Shown: positions 9,909 through 19,250, counted from the stretch's first letter. The stretch is DNA of 64,000 bases from Planctomycetota bacterium (GCA_019636215.1 JAHBXZ010000013.1:88236-152235), one strand, 5' to 3'. Made by a program: numbers and translations. Notes: generated from the letters alone by a model not told the origin.

Positions 9909-9983
9909 GTGTCCGGTGTCTGGTGAGCGGCCTTCCTGCAAGTCCAGGCGGTTTCCAGACACCAGACACCAAGCACCAGACAC
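9909..9983. repeat. GTGTCTGG-type inverted/tandem repeat
   Basis: GTGTCCGGTGTCTGG at 9909-9923 and CCAGACACCAGACAC at 9955-9969 are inverted copies with one mismatch, and a further CACCAGACAC lies at 9974-9983. The stem would be 15 bp around a 31-base loop. Similar units (GTGTCTGGTGTCCCGTGTCTGG) reappear near 49827. The position just after cdsA fits a terminator role, but there is no T-run. Confidence 0.55.
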
Positions 9984-10063
9984 GGCACCCTGCCGCTTTC
10001 CACAGGCTTTCCCCGGCTGCTAACACGTAAAATGTGGTGTGGCGGAAACTTCTGGCGGAGTGA

Positions 10064-10078
10064 TACGATTTGAACATG
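10064..10078 (+). promoter_or_regulatory. -10 box of a probable leaderless start
   Basis: TACGAT at 10064-10069 is followed by six bases and ATG at 10076. No Shine-Dalgarno sequence lies before the ATG. The spacing supports ATG 10076 as the start rather than the in-frame TTG at 10070, which would overlap the promoter. Confidence 0.5.
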
Positions 10079-11068
10079 GGAAAAGCGCTCGAGCAGCACC
10101 ACAGGAGCACGGTCGCCTACATGGAAAAAAACATCCGGCTGCGCGATAAAGAAGAAGCCTACGCGCTGTTCGGTGAACGGGATCGTCACCTCAAGATGAT
10201 CCGCGGCCATTTCGACGTAAAAGTGTTTGCCCGCGACAACACCCTGCGCATCGCCGGCGACGAGCAAGGTGTGCTGGATGCTTATGTTGCCCTGCTGACC
10301 CTGCTGGAGAAAATCCGCAAGTACGGCCAGCTTCGTACCAACGATGTCGAAGGAGCGCTGCTTTCCAACGATTCCACCGACGTGGATTCCAACCCGCAGA
10401 TTTCGCCGCTGGGCCTGGACGGCGCCAAGCCGATGACCCCCGGCCAGGGCGCATACATCGAGGCGATCAAGACTTCGCAGGTGGTGTTCGGCGTGGGCCC
10501 GGCCGGCACCGGCAAGACCTTTCTGGCCACGGCCATGGCCGTGGCAGCGCTGATTCACGGCAACGTCAGCAAGCTGGTGCTGGTGCGCCCGGCGGTGGAA
10601 GCGGGCGAGAAGCTGGGCTTTCTGCCCGGCGGCTTCCAGGAAAAGGTCAACCCATACCTGCGGCCGATCTTCGACGCCCTGGGTGCGCTGCTGCCCATGG
10701 CGCAGATCCAGCGTTACATGGAACGCGATGTCATTGAGATCGCCCCGCTGGCCTACATGCGCGGCCGCACGCTGGACCGCGCGTTTATCCTGCTGGACGA
10801 AGCCCAGAACACGACGCCCAAGCAGATGCTGATGTTCCTGACCCGCATCGGCAAACGCAGCAAGGCCGTAATCACCGGCGACCTCAGCCAGACTGACCTG
10901 CCGCACGCCAGCAAGAGCGGCCTTGCCGACGCCCTGGCGCGGCTGGACGGTGTGCAGGGCATTTCAATCTGCCGCATGGGCAACGGCGACATTGTGCGCC
11001 ATGAAGTGGTGCAGCGCATCATTGATGCCTATGAGGCCCACGACCGCAACAACGGCCACGGGGCCTGA
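10076..11068 (+). CDS. PhoH-family ATPase
   Basis: Cytoplasmic P-loop ATPase of the PhoH/PhoL (YbeZ) family, 330 residues. Family members are tied to RNA metabolism and often sit beside ybeY, which is not seen here. Walker A GPAGTGKT is at 141-148. The family hallmarks LVRPAVEAGEKLGFLPGG, the Walker B region ILLDEAQNTTP near 238-248 and ITGDLSQTDLP follow. The first 100 residues form the KH-like N-terminal domain usual for the long form. ATG 10076 was chosen over TTG 10070 because of the -10 box six bases upstream. It is probably a single-gene unit. Confidence 0.88.
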   Translation: MGKALEQHHRSTVAYMEKNIRLRDKEEAYALFGERDRHLKMIRGHFDVKVFARDNTLRIAGDEQGVLDAYVALLTLLEKIRKYGQLRTNDVEGALLSNDSTDVDSNPQISPLGLDGAKPMTPGQGAYIEAIKTSQVVFGVGPAGTGKTFLATAMAVAALIHGNVSKLVLVRPAVEAGEKLGFLPGGFQEKVNPYLRPIFDALGALLPMAQIQRYMERDVIEIAPLAYMRGRTLDRAFILLDEAQNTTPKQMLMFLTRIGKRSKAVITGDLSQTDLPHASKSGLADALARLDGVQGISICRMGNGDIVRHEVVQRIIDAYEAHDRNNGHGA

Positions 11069-11112
11069 CGCGGTGCGATTGCAGCATTGCTTAGCTGACC
11101 AAGGTGGCAGCC

Positions 11113-12201
11113 ATGTCGGTTCCGGTGCTGCTCAAGTGTGCTGCCGTTGTTGTGCTTGGTGCGGTGGTATGTGGCTGTGGCCCCGGCAATACTGCGGGCA
11201 ACGCACAGACAGAGCTCGAAACATCTCGGCGGGCTGATTTCCAGAAGGCGTGTACCGAAGCGCTGGAGGCGGCCGATGCTGTGGACTGGTCCGTTTCTGC
11301 CATCGGAAAGAGAGCTGGTGTCCTGTCAAGTTTGGACCAGCAGGGGGAGTTCATCCCGGACCTGCTGTTGCCGAAACTCATGGCGGACAAGCTGACCCAC
11401 CAGTTGCTGCTGCTTGAGCTTGCTACCGCCTGGATGAACTACGGGTATGACAGTACGCCCCCTCGTCAGCGCTGCGAAAAGTTGCTGACAGACCGATTGG
11501 AAGGGCTTCAGCCGGCCTTGGGGACAGGATGGCCTACCGACACCAAGCGGCTTCTGGAACTTGCGGCGTACATCCGGTCGCACCGGAACTTTGCGAGTTT
11601 TTCCAAGCCTTTACGAAGCCAGTATCGCGCCCGGATTGTCGCGACGCTTGTAGCCAATGACACCGGAATCCAGGGGGCCATGCGTGAACTGGAGCGTGCG
11701 CCGTTCGGCCATGTTCTGTTGTGGTTGCTGCGCAACCCCGGGCGTGAAGTGGGGCTTGTTGTAAACCACCCGCCGGGCGCAACGGATGTGCATCGACAGG
11801 GCGTAGTCAGTGTTGTCAGCGGCTGGCTGATACCCAAGCTGGTGCCGGATGTCCCCGGGCTTGAGGACTGCCGCAGGCTGGTTAACGAGCATCTCAACAC
11901 GGACCCAGCGTATTGTGGTAAGGACGGAGTTCGATTCGTCCTAGATTACGCTGTAGAGGAAACCGGCGAAGTCGTGAAAACGTTGCAAGGCGGGCAGTCG
12001 ACGCCGGACCTGAAAGTGAGTCTTGAGATACGGTTCGAAAGCCAGGGCAAGCAAGTGGGCCCTATCCTGTCGGGGACAGGCAAACACTCCAGGACCACCC
12101 ATTTTGACCCCCAGCAGCAAACGCTTGCCGAGGTTGTGATTGGGAGCGTGGCCGACGAGGCACTGAAAAATCTGTGCGCCCCGCACAGCAAGCTTCGCTA
12201 G
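11113..12201 (+). CDS. Putative lipoprotein of unknown function
   Basis: I do not recognise a family. The protein is 362 residues from ATG 11113. It begins with a basic residue and a hydrophobic stretch (VLLKCAAVVVLGAVVCGC) ending in a cysteine cluster that fits a loose lipobox, so it is probably exported and lipid-anchored. The rest is soluble, mixed alpha/beta and lacks recognisable motifs. The start follows AAGGTGG, a fair ribosome site; an in-frame GTG at 11104 falls inside that site. It converges on the lipoprotein protease at 12211-14211, with nine bases between the stops. Confidence 0.55.
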   Translation: MSVPVLLKCAAVVVLGAVVCGCGPGNTAGNAQTELETSRRADFQKACTEALEAADAVDWSVSAIGKRAGVLSSLDQQGEFIPDLLLPKLMADKLTHQLLLLELATAWMNYGYDSTPPRQRCEKLLTDRLEGLQPALGTGWPTDTKRLLELAAYIRSHRNFASFSKPLRSQYRARIVATLVANDTGIQGAMRELERAPFGHVLLWLLRNPGREVGLVVNHPPGATDVHRQGVVSVVSGWLIPKLVPDVPGLEDCRRLVNEHLNTDPAYCGKDGVRFVLDYAVEETGEVVKTLQGGQSTPDLKVSLEIRFESQGKQVGPILSGTGKHSRTTHFDPQQQTLAEVVIGSVADEALKNLCAPHSKLR

Positions 12202-12210
12202 ATAAGCTTC

Positions 12211-14211
12211 TCAGCGCACCGAGTTGCCGTCGCGTCGGAATGCGTCCGGGTCCGGCGCGGGGGAAAGCGGTATCGCCCGTACTGGGCAGGAGAACGTGCA
12301 GTCCCGTACTTTCACGGTCGCGCCAGCGACGGTCCTGATTCCATACACCGATTTGCGCATCATGTCGTCTCGTTCCTCGTCCGTCAGCCTCCGGGTGAAA
12401 CCGAGCCCGGGGAACAGAAACTGGCTGGCCTCAGCAGTGATCACAGCACCCCTTTCCGAGGCGTAAAGGCACGCACTGCCTCTGCTGACTAAACCGCACT
12501 GGCGAAAATGACTGCGGCTGTCGCCGGTGGTGATGCACATGCTGTTCTGAAACCAGCAGTTTTCAAACAGCAGGTCCGCCGGGGCGCATGGCCCTGCCCC
12601 CAGCGTGGATCCGCCCGCGGTGAGACAGACTCTGGTGAACGCGCAGCCTGAGGCGACGACTCGACCGCCCCAACGCATGTCGGGTCGATCACCCTGCGGA
12701 GACCACATTGTGTTGGTTTCAACGATACTGCAGCCGTGAAGCATGACTGGCTGCTGTTCGCCAGTGCCGTCAATGTCAAGCGACCTCATCTGGCAGCCGA
12801 ACAGGCTGACCGCCCCGGCAGTGATTCGCGAAATTTTAAAGCTGCTGGTGGCGCGCAGATACCCCATTCGCAACGACGACTCGCGTCCGGCCACGTTGAA
12901 GTTGCCCGCCTCGCAACCGAAGGCATGAACCTGCGCACCACCGGCAACTGACAGCATGCCGTGCGCACCCAGGCTGACGCGGCTGGCAAAGCAGGTTCCA
13001 GGACCGGTCAGGGCCAGGCATGGTTCATGGACGGTCACCTGTTTCGGCTGCAGGTTGACGTTGGTCAACACCAAATGGGAGTGCGCCTGCAGCTCACACC
13101 TGAGTTGCTTCTGGAAGGCCAGCGCGGATGTGCCATCGGCGGCACCTCTGATCGTTACAAGTCCGTTGATCTGAATCGGACTCGCGGCGTCCACTTGCCT
13201 GCCCGCGCCGGGCAGTTCGATAATGTCGCCGTCCGAACTCCGCGACAGGGCCTCGGCCAACGTGCGAACCTGGCCCGCGGTCGGGTCAATGCGGATCACG
13301 TTGGGGTCTTGGCGTTCTCGCCTGGCCGCCAGCAGCGCGCCGAGTTTCGTATGTACGTGCGCGACGGGCAGCGAGCCATAGGACTTGCTGGCGTGGGCTT
13401 CCGGATTCACCAGATACGTGTTGATACCAACGACGCGGCCAAGTGCATCCAGAAGCGGGCCGCCGGAGTTACCGTGCTCGGTAGGGCAGGTCGTTTCCAG
13501 CAACTTGACTTTACCCAGCGCATCGCGCCGCATCGACGCGACCTCGCCGCCGCGGATGCTCAAGTCCGGCCCGTTTGGATTGCGCGAGAGCAGCACGTTT
13601 TCGTCCAGCCAGTCCTCCATCGCGGCACCCTGGGGAAAACCTGCCGCCCAAACCCGCTGTGTCAGCGACAGCTTTTCTTCGTCGCCCAGTTCCAGCGACG
13701 ACAGCGGGGCGTCCGGCGTGATGCGCAGCAGTGCCAGGTCAAATGGCATCTCGAACATGGTCAGCACCTGGGCGTCGTACTCCTTTGTTGCCGCGGTGCC
13801 GCTGGAAAGGCGAACCTTCACGCTTTGCAATTGCCCCCATACCGGGTCAGCGTTGACCGAAGCCACGCGTACGCGGCCAGCTTCCACCACGTGGCGATTG
13901 GTTACGACCAAGCCAGACGGGTCCACGACAAACCCTGAACCGTAGCCTATCAGGGTCGCCACGCCCTCGAACTGGTACCGGCTGGTGATGAACACCGCAG
14001 CCTCTTGAACCCGTTTCAGCGTGTCCGGGGACATGGCGTCCGGCATGGGCGTTGTCTTGTCAATGACGGGGCCCGCCGGCCTGGCGGTTGCCTGATCATT
14101 TGCGGCAGGCGCTGGGGTTGGCAAAGCTGGCAGTGGAGGCGAGTTTCGACCAGGCCCGCATGCGACAAGAAACAACAAGAAAAGAACGGCGGTCGTAGCG
14201 CGATTCGTCAT
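12211..14211 (-). CDS. Lipoprotein S1-family serine protease with beta-helix C-terminus
   Basis: Predicted surface or periplasmic serine protease of 666 residues. A signal peptide with lipobox LVAC (Cys18) anchors it, followed by a Pro/Ala-rich linker to about residue 60. A trypsin-like domain (about 65-290) has the full triad: His107 in VTNRHVV, Asp158 in PFDLALL and Ser249 in HGNSGGP. This is the DegP/HtrA-like arrangement, but no PDZ domain follows. Instead, residues about 300-650 resemble a parallel beta-helix, beginning TLAEALSRSSDGDIIELPG and continuing with short repeated turns. The beta-helix may bind polysaccharide or the cell surface, which is inference. TATCAT lies upstream of the start. 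The neighbour converging on it is another putative lipoprotein. Confidence 0.72.
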   Translation of the reverse strand: MTNRATTAVLFLLFLVACGPGRNSPPLPALPTPAPAANDQATARPAGPVIDKTTPMPDAMSPDTLKRVQEAAVFITSRYQFEGVATLIGYGSGFVVDPSGLVVTNRHVVEAGRVRVASVNADPVWGQLQSVKVRLSSGTAATKEYDAQVLTMFEMPFDLALLRITPDAPLSSLELGDEEKLSLTQRVWAAGFPQGAAMEDWLDENVLLSRNPNGPDLSIRGGEVASMRRDALGKVKLLETTCPTEHGNSGGPLLDALGRVVGINTYLVNPEAHASKSYGSLPVAHVHTKLGALLAARRERQDPNVIRIDPTAGQVRTLAEALSRSSDGDIIELPGAGRQVDAASPIQINGLVTIRGAADGTSALAFQKQLRCELQAHSHLVLTNVNLQPKQVTVHEPCLALTGPGTCFASRVSLGAHGMLSVAGGAQVHAFGCEAGNFNVAGRESSLRMGYLRATSSFKISRITAGAVSLFGCQMRSLDIDGTGEQQPVMLHGCSIVETNTMWSPQGDRPDMRWGGRVVASGCAFTRVCLTAGGSTLGAGPCAPADLLFENCWFQNSMCITTGDSRSHFRQCGLVSRGSACLYASERGAVITAEASQFLFPGLGFTRRLTDEERDDMMRKSVYGIRTVAGATVKVRDCTFSCPVRAIPLSPAPDPDAFRRDGNSVR

Positions 14212-14615
14212 AGATCACCGGCCGCCATGATAGTCGTGCGGCTGCTGGTTCCGCGTCACAAAACATCTTCACGGCAATCCACACAATTCACAGCACTCAG
14301 AAACCGGCCGTAAGTCTTTGGCCGGTTGCTGTTTGGAGCAATTGGGAAGAATGTCGCAAGCGAATTCGTTTGACTTACACATCATGGAAGTATGGTGACT
14401 CGCGTTCCGGGCAAGTCCGTTGTTGTGGGGAGTTCATGCGCCAGCTGCTGAACCAGTTCCAGCCTGCCAACACGCGCTCCAGCGGCATGCATTTCGCGCC
14501 GCAGGAAGGCTCGCGCAAAGCCCTCAATCAGTGACTTTCGGCGTGAGAAACACCGGTTCCGGGCGACTATGGTTATCGCCCGGGCATATGTGTGTTGACG
14601 CGTCGGAGACCCTTC
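14212..14615. other. Intergenic region with hairpin and possible small ORF
   Basis: This 404-base gap separates the divergent protease and TrmB-type genes. AACCGGCC (14302-14309) pairs with GGCCGGTT (14320-14327) and is followed by GCTGTTTGG, a weak terminator-like hairpin. A 32-codon frame (14436-14534) is listed separately. Nothing else stands out. Confidence 0.5.
14436..14534 (+). CDS. Possible 32-residue small protein
   Basis: ATG at 14436 follows GGGGAGTTC, a strong but closely spaced ribosome site, and opens 32 codons ending in TGA. The product is polar and Gln/Asn-rich (starts MRQLLNQFQPAN). It has no hydrophobic segment and I do not recognise it. The ribosome site is the only positive evidence; it may equally be a leader peptide for the regulator gene that follows, or chance. 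Confidence 0.25.
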   Translation: MRQLLNQFQPANTRSSGMHFAPQEGSRKALNQ

Positions 14616-15416
14616 GTGAACCGAGAACAGTGGATTCAGAAACTGAAGAAGCTTGGCCTTTCGGGCTATGAGGCCCAGGTTTACCTGGCGCTGCTTGGGG
14701 AAACCCGCGCGCCGGCAAGCCGCGTTGTGCGCAAGAGTGGCGTACCCCAAAGCAAGGTTTATGGCGCGCTGAGCAGCCTGATTGAGCGCGGCTTTGCCGA
14801 ACAGGTGCTGGGCGACGTGAAGCTGTACCGCGGCATCCCGCCGCAGCAGGCCTTTGAGAACTACCGCCGCCAGGTGGAACAGCAGCTTGCCGAGTCCCAG
14901 GCCAGCATGGCCGAACTTGACAAGACCGCGCCCGACACACCCGGCGACGACCCGGGCAGCCTGGGCATCCGGCTTGTACGCAACCAGCAGATCTCGAGTG
15001 TACTGAACGACGCGCTGGAGAACGCGCAGTCGGAGTTCCTGGTCGCGGTCAAGGCGCCGCTGGTGGTGCCGCCGGACACCGAATCTGACCTGCGCATGGT
15101 CAAGCGCGGCGTGAAGCTGTGCTACCTGATTGAGACGGCATTGATCCGCGACCCCGTGCAAGGCCCGGCGCTGGTGCGCAACGCCGAAGAAACGGGCGCG
15201 GTGCGGTTCATTGATCATCTGCCGCTGCGGTTCATCGTGATCGACCGCAACTCGGTGATGATCGAACTGGCCGAGACCGACGGCACAACGATGGGCCTTG
15301 TGGTGCCCAACCGCGGCCTGGCCGACAACATGCGGCTTCTGTTCAACAGCCTGTGGGCCAAGGCCCGCACACTGGAGGAACTTCCCGAGCAATTTCGGGA
15401 GCCGGTAGCAGGTTAG
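14616..15416 (+). CDS. TrmB-family transcriptional regulator
   Basis: DNA-binding regulator of 266 residues. The N-terminal winged helix-turn-helix is of TrmB type: LGLSGYEAQVYLALL, then ASRVVRKSGVPQSKVYGALS as the recognition region and RGFAEQV as the wing. The C-terminal part (about 110-250) is an effector-binding-like domain related to TrmB/phospholipase-D-fold regulators. TrmB proteins are best known from archaea, where they sense sugars; the ligand here is unknown. GTG 14616 is preferred because GGAGA lies six bases upstream; a GTG at 14592 lacks such a site. It lies just upstream of the long exported protein gene, a possible target. Confidence 0.72.
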   Translation: MNREQWIQKLKKLGLSGYEAQVYLALLGETRAPASRVVRKSGVPQSKVYGALSSLIERGFAEQVLGDVKLYRGIPPQQAFENYRRQVEQQLAESQASMAELDKTAPDTPGDDPGSLGIRLVRNQQISSVLNDALENAQSEFLVAVKAPLVVPPDTESDLRMVKRGVKLCYLIETALIRDPVQGPALVRNAEETGAVRFIDHLPLRFIVIDRNSVMIELAETDGTTMGLVVPNRGLADNMRLLFNSLWAKARTLEELPEQFREPVAG

Positions 15417-15442
15417 AAGGGGCGCTTTACGAACGGCTTGGG

Positions 15443-15545
15443 GGCCGGTCGCAAAGCCGGGAGTCATGTGGGGAGCAGGCTGGTCGGCGTAACCGGCCTG
15501 TTCAACCCGGCAAAGTGTTTCGTGGGAGGCCCGATCATCGGGCCG
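15443..15545 (+). promoter_or_regulatory. Structured 5' leader of the exported protein gene
   Basis: GGCCGGT (15443-15449) pairs with ACCGGCC (15492-15498), enclosing GCAAAGCC and GGCT segments; then GGCCCGA/TCGGGCC forms a perfect hairpin with a three-base loop around 15528-15544, just before the ribosome site GCGGAGA. The GCAAAGCC and GTAACCGG segments recall GEMM (cyclic dinucleotide) riboswitches, but the P2 tetraloop hairpin is missing, so I do not call one. Confidence 0.35.
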
Positions 15546-15558
15546 TGCGGAGAAAACG

Positions 15559-18500
15559 ATGTTGAATCAGGTGCGGAAGTACGGGGCCGTGGCGCTTGTG
15601 CTGGCGCTTTTCAGCGGCGCGTTGCTGGCGCAGTCGCCCCCGATGGGCGGCTATGCCAACGCAACGTTTACCTATGGCACGACGGACAACGACTACCTGA
15701 ACAGCGTAGTCATCAAACAAAGCGGCAATACGGTGCTGAGCAACCTCGCCACCGGGCCTTCGGGTCAGCCGTACAACATCTTTTACAGTTCTGTCCCGGC
15801 CGCCAACCTGGTTCCGGGCGTTTCTGTGACGATTGAAGGCACAATCACGCCTTCCTGGCCCGAGTACCTGTGCGCCTGGATTGACTACAACAACGACGGC
15901 GACTTTGCGGACAGTGGCGAACTGCTGGGGTACACCGGCCAGATCTCCGGTGGCGGCACAGGAACCATCACGTTTACGCCGCCTTCGGGCATTGGCGGTG
16001 TCCGGCGCCTGCGCATCATGTGCGTGTACGGCACCACCGGGCCGCAGAACCCCACAGGCAGCTACAGCTACGGCGAAAACGAAGACTACCTGGTGAACCT
16101 CGGGTTTGCGGTGTCGACGGAATCGCCCTTGCCCACGGCGGCCCAAAGCTCGACCTACAGCAAAACCATCCAGGCCACCAACGGCACCACGCCATACACC
16201 TGGGGTATGCCCGTCACCGGGCTGCCGGCTGGCATTACGGCCACGCAGCAGGGCAACGACCTGTTGCTGTCAGGCACGCCCACCCAGACCGGCACGTTCA
16301 CGTTTACGGTTAACGTGACCGACAGCAGCAGCCCGGCCAAGAACGCCAACAAGCAGTTCCAGTTGACAGTGGTACCGCCGCCGGCGGCTGCACCATTTCT
16401 GGATACTTTCACCACCGACTTGGGCTGGCAGCCCGGCACCACGTGGTCGCGCGGCGTGTGCATCCCGTACTCTGTGTCGACCACGCCTGTTCGCGCGGAA
16501 CCGACAACCGACGCAACTCCGACCTCCACGGACAACATGATTTTGGGGGATACCCGCGGGGGTGACTATCCGACGAGCTTGGGTACGACGTACTGGGCAA
16601 TCTCGCCCATGGTGAACTGCACGAACTTGAGCACCGTTCGCCTGCGTTTCCAACGCTGGCTTGGCTGTGCGATCGGCAGCACTGCCCAGATTCAGGTTTC
16701 CAACAACGGGACCAGTTGGACCACGGTGTGGTCAAGCACCGGCGGCACAAGCCAGACGACGATCTCCGACACAGCCTGGACTCTGTACCAGTACGACATC
16801 ACCTCCGTGGCGGCTGGCAGTGCCACGGTGCAGGTGCGGTTCGGCATCGGCCCCACCGGCACTACCCCGCACGTGGGCTGGAGCATCGACGACTTTGAAA
16901 TCTTTGAACCCGGCCCGGACCTTGAAGTCAAGGAAGGCGGCGTGACGGGCACCAGCATCACCAACAACCAGGCCGTGGGCGGGTTGCGCGACTTCGGCCA
17001 GGTCACCATGGGCGTGCAGAGCGCGCCGCTGACCATCGCGCTGATCAACAACGGTTCCACCAGCTGCACCTTCAGCAGCTTCGTCAAGGGCGGCGCCAAC
17101 CCCGGCGACTTCTACATCCAGGCCGGCACCATGGCCAACCCGCTGCCGGCGGGCCAGAGCACTACGTTCACCGTGCAGTTCTTTGTGGGCACATCGGGTA
17201 CGCCGGGTGTGAAGACAGCAAACATCACCATTCCGCACAACGCCGGCGGCATTGCCGGGCAGAACTTCGTAATCAACCTGCGCGGTGAAGCCACCAGCCC
17301 AGGAACCGGCGGCTTTGAAGCCTTTGAGATATCGGCCACCGGCAACCCGATTGCCCACCAGCAACCGGCCACCGGCACTGTGCGTGACTTCGGCAGCGTG
17401 CTGGTTGGTCAACAGTCGGCCCCGCTGACCATCGTGATCAGCAACCCCGGGCCCGGCACCCTCACCATGACTACCCCTGACATGGGCGGCCTGTGGTGGA
17501 ACCAGTTCATCGTCAACGCCACCGGTTTCCTGACCAGCCTGCCCCAGGGCCAGACCACCAGTTTCACGGTGCGTTTTGCCCCGACCAGCACCGGCAGCAA
17601 GGACGCCTTTGTGCGGGTCGGCAACTCCAAACAGGGCGGCCCGGCAACCTTTGAGATTCCGGTGCTGGGCAACGGCATCACTTCGGTGCCTTCCTTCGAG
17701 CCCCGCGTCGGCAGCGCCACCGGCCCCGTGGTGGGCCACAACGACCCGGCGGCAGGCACGGCCCGAGACTTCGGCGACCAGGCGGTTTCGGCCGGGCCGA
17801 CCACGCCACTGACGATTGTGATCAACAACCCGGGCGGCCAGGCACTGACCCTGGGCATGCCCACCCTGGGCGGCGCCAACCCCGGCGATTTTGTCCTGAA
17901 CACCACCGGCTATTCCACCAACGTGCAGGCCGGCGCCAGCACCAGCTTCACGGTTGCCTTTGACCCGACCAGCGTGGGCCAGAAGAACGCTGAAATCAGC
18001 ATCACCCACAACGACACCACCAATACCTCGCCGTTCCTGATTCTGGTCACCGGCAACGGCGTCACCACCTTCGGTATCATTGAGGTGCGTGACGGCGGCG
18101 CGGGTGGCGCCGTGGTGCCCAACCCGGCCCCGGCCACCGGCGGTTTCAACTTCGGCAACCGCGCCGTGGGCAGCGGCCCGTCGGCCGCGGCGGTCGTGCA
18201 CGTAACGAACAACGGCACGGCGGCGATGACCGTGAACGCGCCGGTGTTTGTGCCCGCGACATCGGAGTTCGTGCTTGAATCGACTGGTTTTGCCGGATCG
18301 CTGGCCGTCGGCCAGAGCCGCAGCTTCAACATTCGCTTCAGCCCGACTTCGCTGGGCGTCAAGACGGCGCAGGTCAGCTTTGTACACACCGGTGTGGGCA
18401 CAAGCTCGCCGTTCCGCATCAATGTGACAGGCACCGGCGTGCCTGACGCCCCGATCGTTGAAGTGCGTGAAGGCTCTGTTACCGGGCAGGTGGTGGCCAG

Positions 18501-19233
18501 CGGTGCACCGGCCCAGACCGGTGGCGGGCGCGACTTCGGCAGCATCGACGTTGCCGCCGGCCCCAGCACACCCAGCACCATTGTAATCCGCAACCTGGGC
18601 ACCCAGAACCTGGTGCTGGGTACACCGACACTGACGGGCCCGCACGCCGCGCAGTTCAGCCTGACCCTGGGCGGCTTCACCACCACCGTGGCACCGGGCG
18701 CCAACACGCAGTTCAATGTCGGTTTTGACCCGTCGGCCGTCGGCGTGAAAGACGCGGTCATTGAGTTCACCCAGAGTGACACCACACAGGCCTCGCCGTT
18801 TCTGATCCCGGTCAAGGGCATGGGCACTTCGCCCACGGGCGTGGTGATTGCCACAGCCACCCTGCCCAACGGCGACCTCGGCAAGGCCTACCCGGCGATT
18901 ATGCTGGCAGCCAGCCAGGGCGTGGGCCCGTACACATGGTCCACGTACAACTCCGCGTTGCCGCGCGGCCTGACACTGGCGTCTTCGGGTCTGCTGGATG
19001 GTGTGCCCTCGGACACCGTGGGTGTGTTCCCGGTGACGATCCGCGTCACCGACAGCACCGGCGGCACCAACGACAAGCAGTTCACCATCACCATCGCTGG
19101 CACGGTGATTGGCAAGCAGGCCGGTGGCGCGCGTGGCGGCGGCGGCGGCTGTGCCGCGGCCGGCGCGGGCATGGCCCCGGTTGCGCTGGCGATTCTGGCC
19201 GTGATCGGCTGGCGTCGTCGCCGCAGGCAGTAG
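15559..19233 (+). CDS. Exported multi-domain protein with GEVED, Ig-like and choice-of-anchor D repeats
   Basis: Large secreted or surface protein of 1224 residues. A signal peptide (to about residue 26, ending ALLAQ) is followed by a GEVED-type domain (about 60-180, with WIDYNNDGDFADSGELLGY and YGENEDYLV) and a putative Ig domain (about 185-275). A lectin/MAM-like segment spans about 280-445. Then come five tandem HYDIN/ASH-like choice-of-anchor D repeats of roughly 125-130 residues, whose RDFG-type motif recurs at DNA positions near 16990, 17386, 17765, 18148 and 18530. A last Ig-like domain follows. The C-terminus is GGGGGC, a hydrophobic helix and RRRRR, a probable sorting signal. ATG 15559 follows GCGGAGA. 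Adhesion or matrix function is likely but unproven. Confidence 0.75.
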   Translation: MLNQVRKYGAVALVLALFSGALLAQSPPMGGYANATFTYGTTDNDYLNSVVIKQSGNTVLSNLATGPSGQPYNIFYSSVPAANLVPGVSVTIEGTITPSWPEYLCAWIDYNNDGDFADSGELLGYTGQISGGGTGTITFTPPSGIGGVRRLRIMCVYGTTGPQNPTGSYSYGENEDYLVNLGFAVSTESPLPTAAQSSTYSKTIQATNGTTPYTWGMPVTGLPAGITATQQGNDLLLSGTPTQTGTFTFTVNVTDSSSPAKNANKQFQLTVVPPPAAAPFLDTFTTDLGWQPGTTWSRGVCIPYSVSTTPVRAEPTTDATPTSTDNMILGDTRGGDYPTSLGTTYWAISPMVNCTNLSTVRLRFQRWLGCAIGSTAQIQVSNNGTSWTTVWSSTGGTSQTTISDTAWTLYQYDITSVAAGSATVQVRFGIGPTGTTPHVGWSIDDFEIFEPGPDLEVKEGGVTGTSITNNQAVGGLRDFGQVTMGVQSAPLTIALINNGSTSCTFSSFVKGGANPGDFYIQAGTMANPLPAGQSTTFTVQFFVGTSGTPGVKTANITIPHNAGGIAGQNFVINLRGEATSPGTGGFEAFEISATGNPIAHQQPATGTVRDFGSVLVGQQSAPLTIVISNPGPGTLTMTTPDMGGLWWNQFIVNATGFLTSLPQGQTTSFTVRFAPTSTGSKDAFVRVGNSKQGGPATFEIPVLGNGITSVPSFEPRVGSATGPVVGHNDPAAGTARDFGDQAVSAGPTTPLTIVINNPGGQALTLGMPTLGGANPGDFVLNTTGYSTNVQAGASTSFTVAFDPTSVGQKNAEISITHNDTTNTSPFLILVTGNGVTTFGIIEVRDGGAGGAVVPNPAPATGGFNFGNRAVGSGPSAAAVVHVTNNGTAAMTVNAPVFVPATSEFVLESTGFAGSLAVGQSRSFNIRFSPTSLGVKTAQVSFVHTGVGTSSPFRINVTGTGVPDAPIVEVREGSVTGQVVASGAPAQTGGGRDFGSIDVAAGPSTPSTIVIRNLGTQNLVLGTPTLTGPHAAQFSLTLGGFTTTVAPGANTQFNVGFDPSAVGVKDAVIEFTQSDTTQASPFLIPVKGMGTSPTGVVIATATLPNGDLGKAYPAIMLAASQGVGPYTWSTYNSALPRGLTLASSGLLDGVPSDTVGVFPVTIRVTDSTGGTNDKQFTITIAGTVIGKQAGGARGGGGGCAAAGAGMAPVALAILAVIGWRRRRRQ
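16912..18830 (+). repeat. Five tandem choice-of-anchor D coding repeats
   Basis: Within the exported protein gene, a unit of about 380-396 bp repeats five times. Each unit codes for a V-T-G start, an (R)DFG motif, TIVI.N.G, and an F.V.F.P.S.G strand, the pattern of HYDIN/ASH-like domains. DNA identity is high enough (GACTTCGGC, ACCATCGTGATC) to allow recombination between units. Confidence 0.7.
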
Positions 19234-19250
19234 GCGCTGCAAAGGCAATC

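Noticed and set aside
15443..15500. Definite GEMM riboswitch
   Set aside because: Only short segments match; the P2 hairpin with its tetraloop is absent, so it is left as a structured leader.
16732..19248. 838-codon open frame antisense to the exported repeat protein
   Set aside because: No recognisable domain; explained by GC-rich codon use of the repeat protein.
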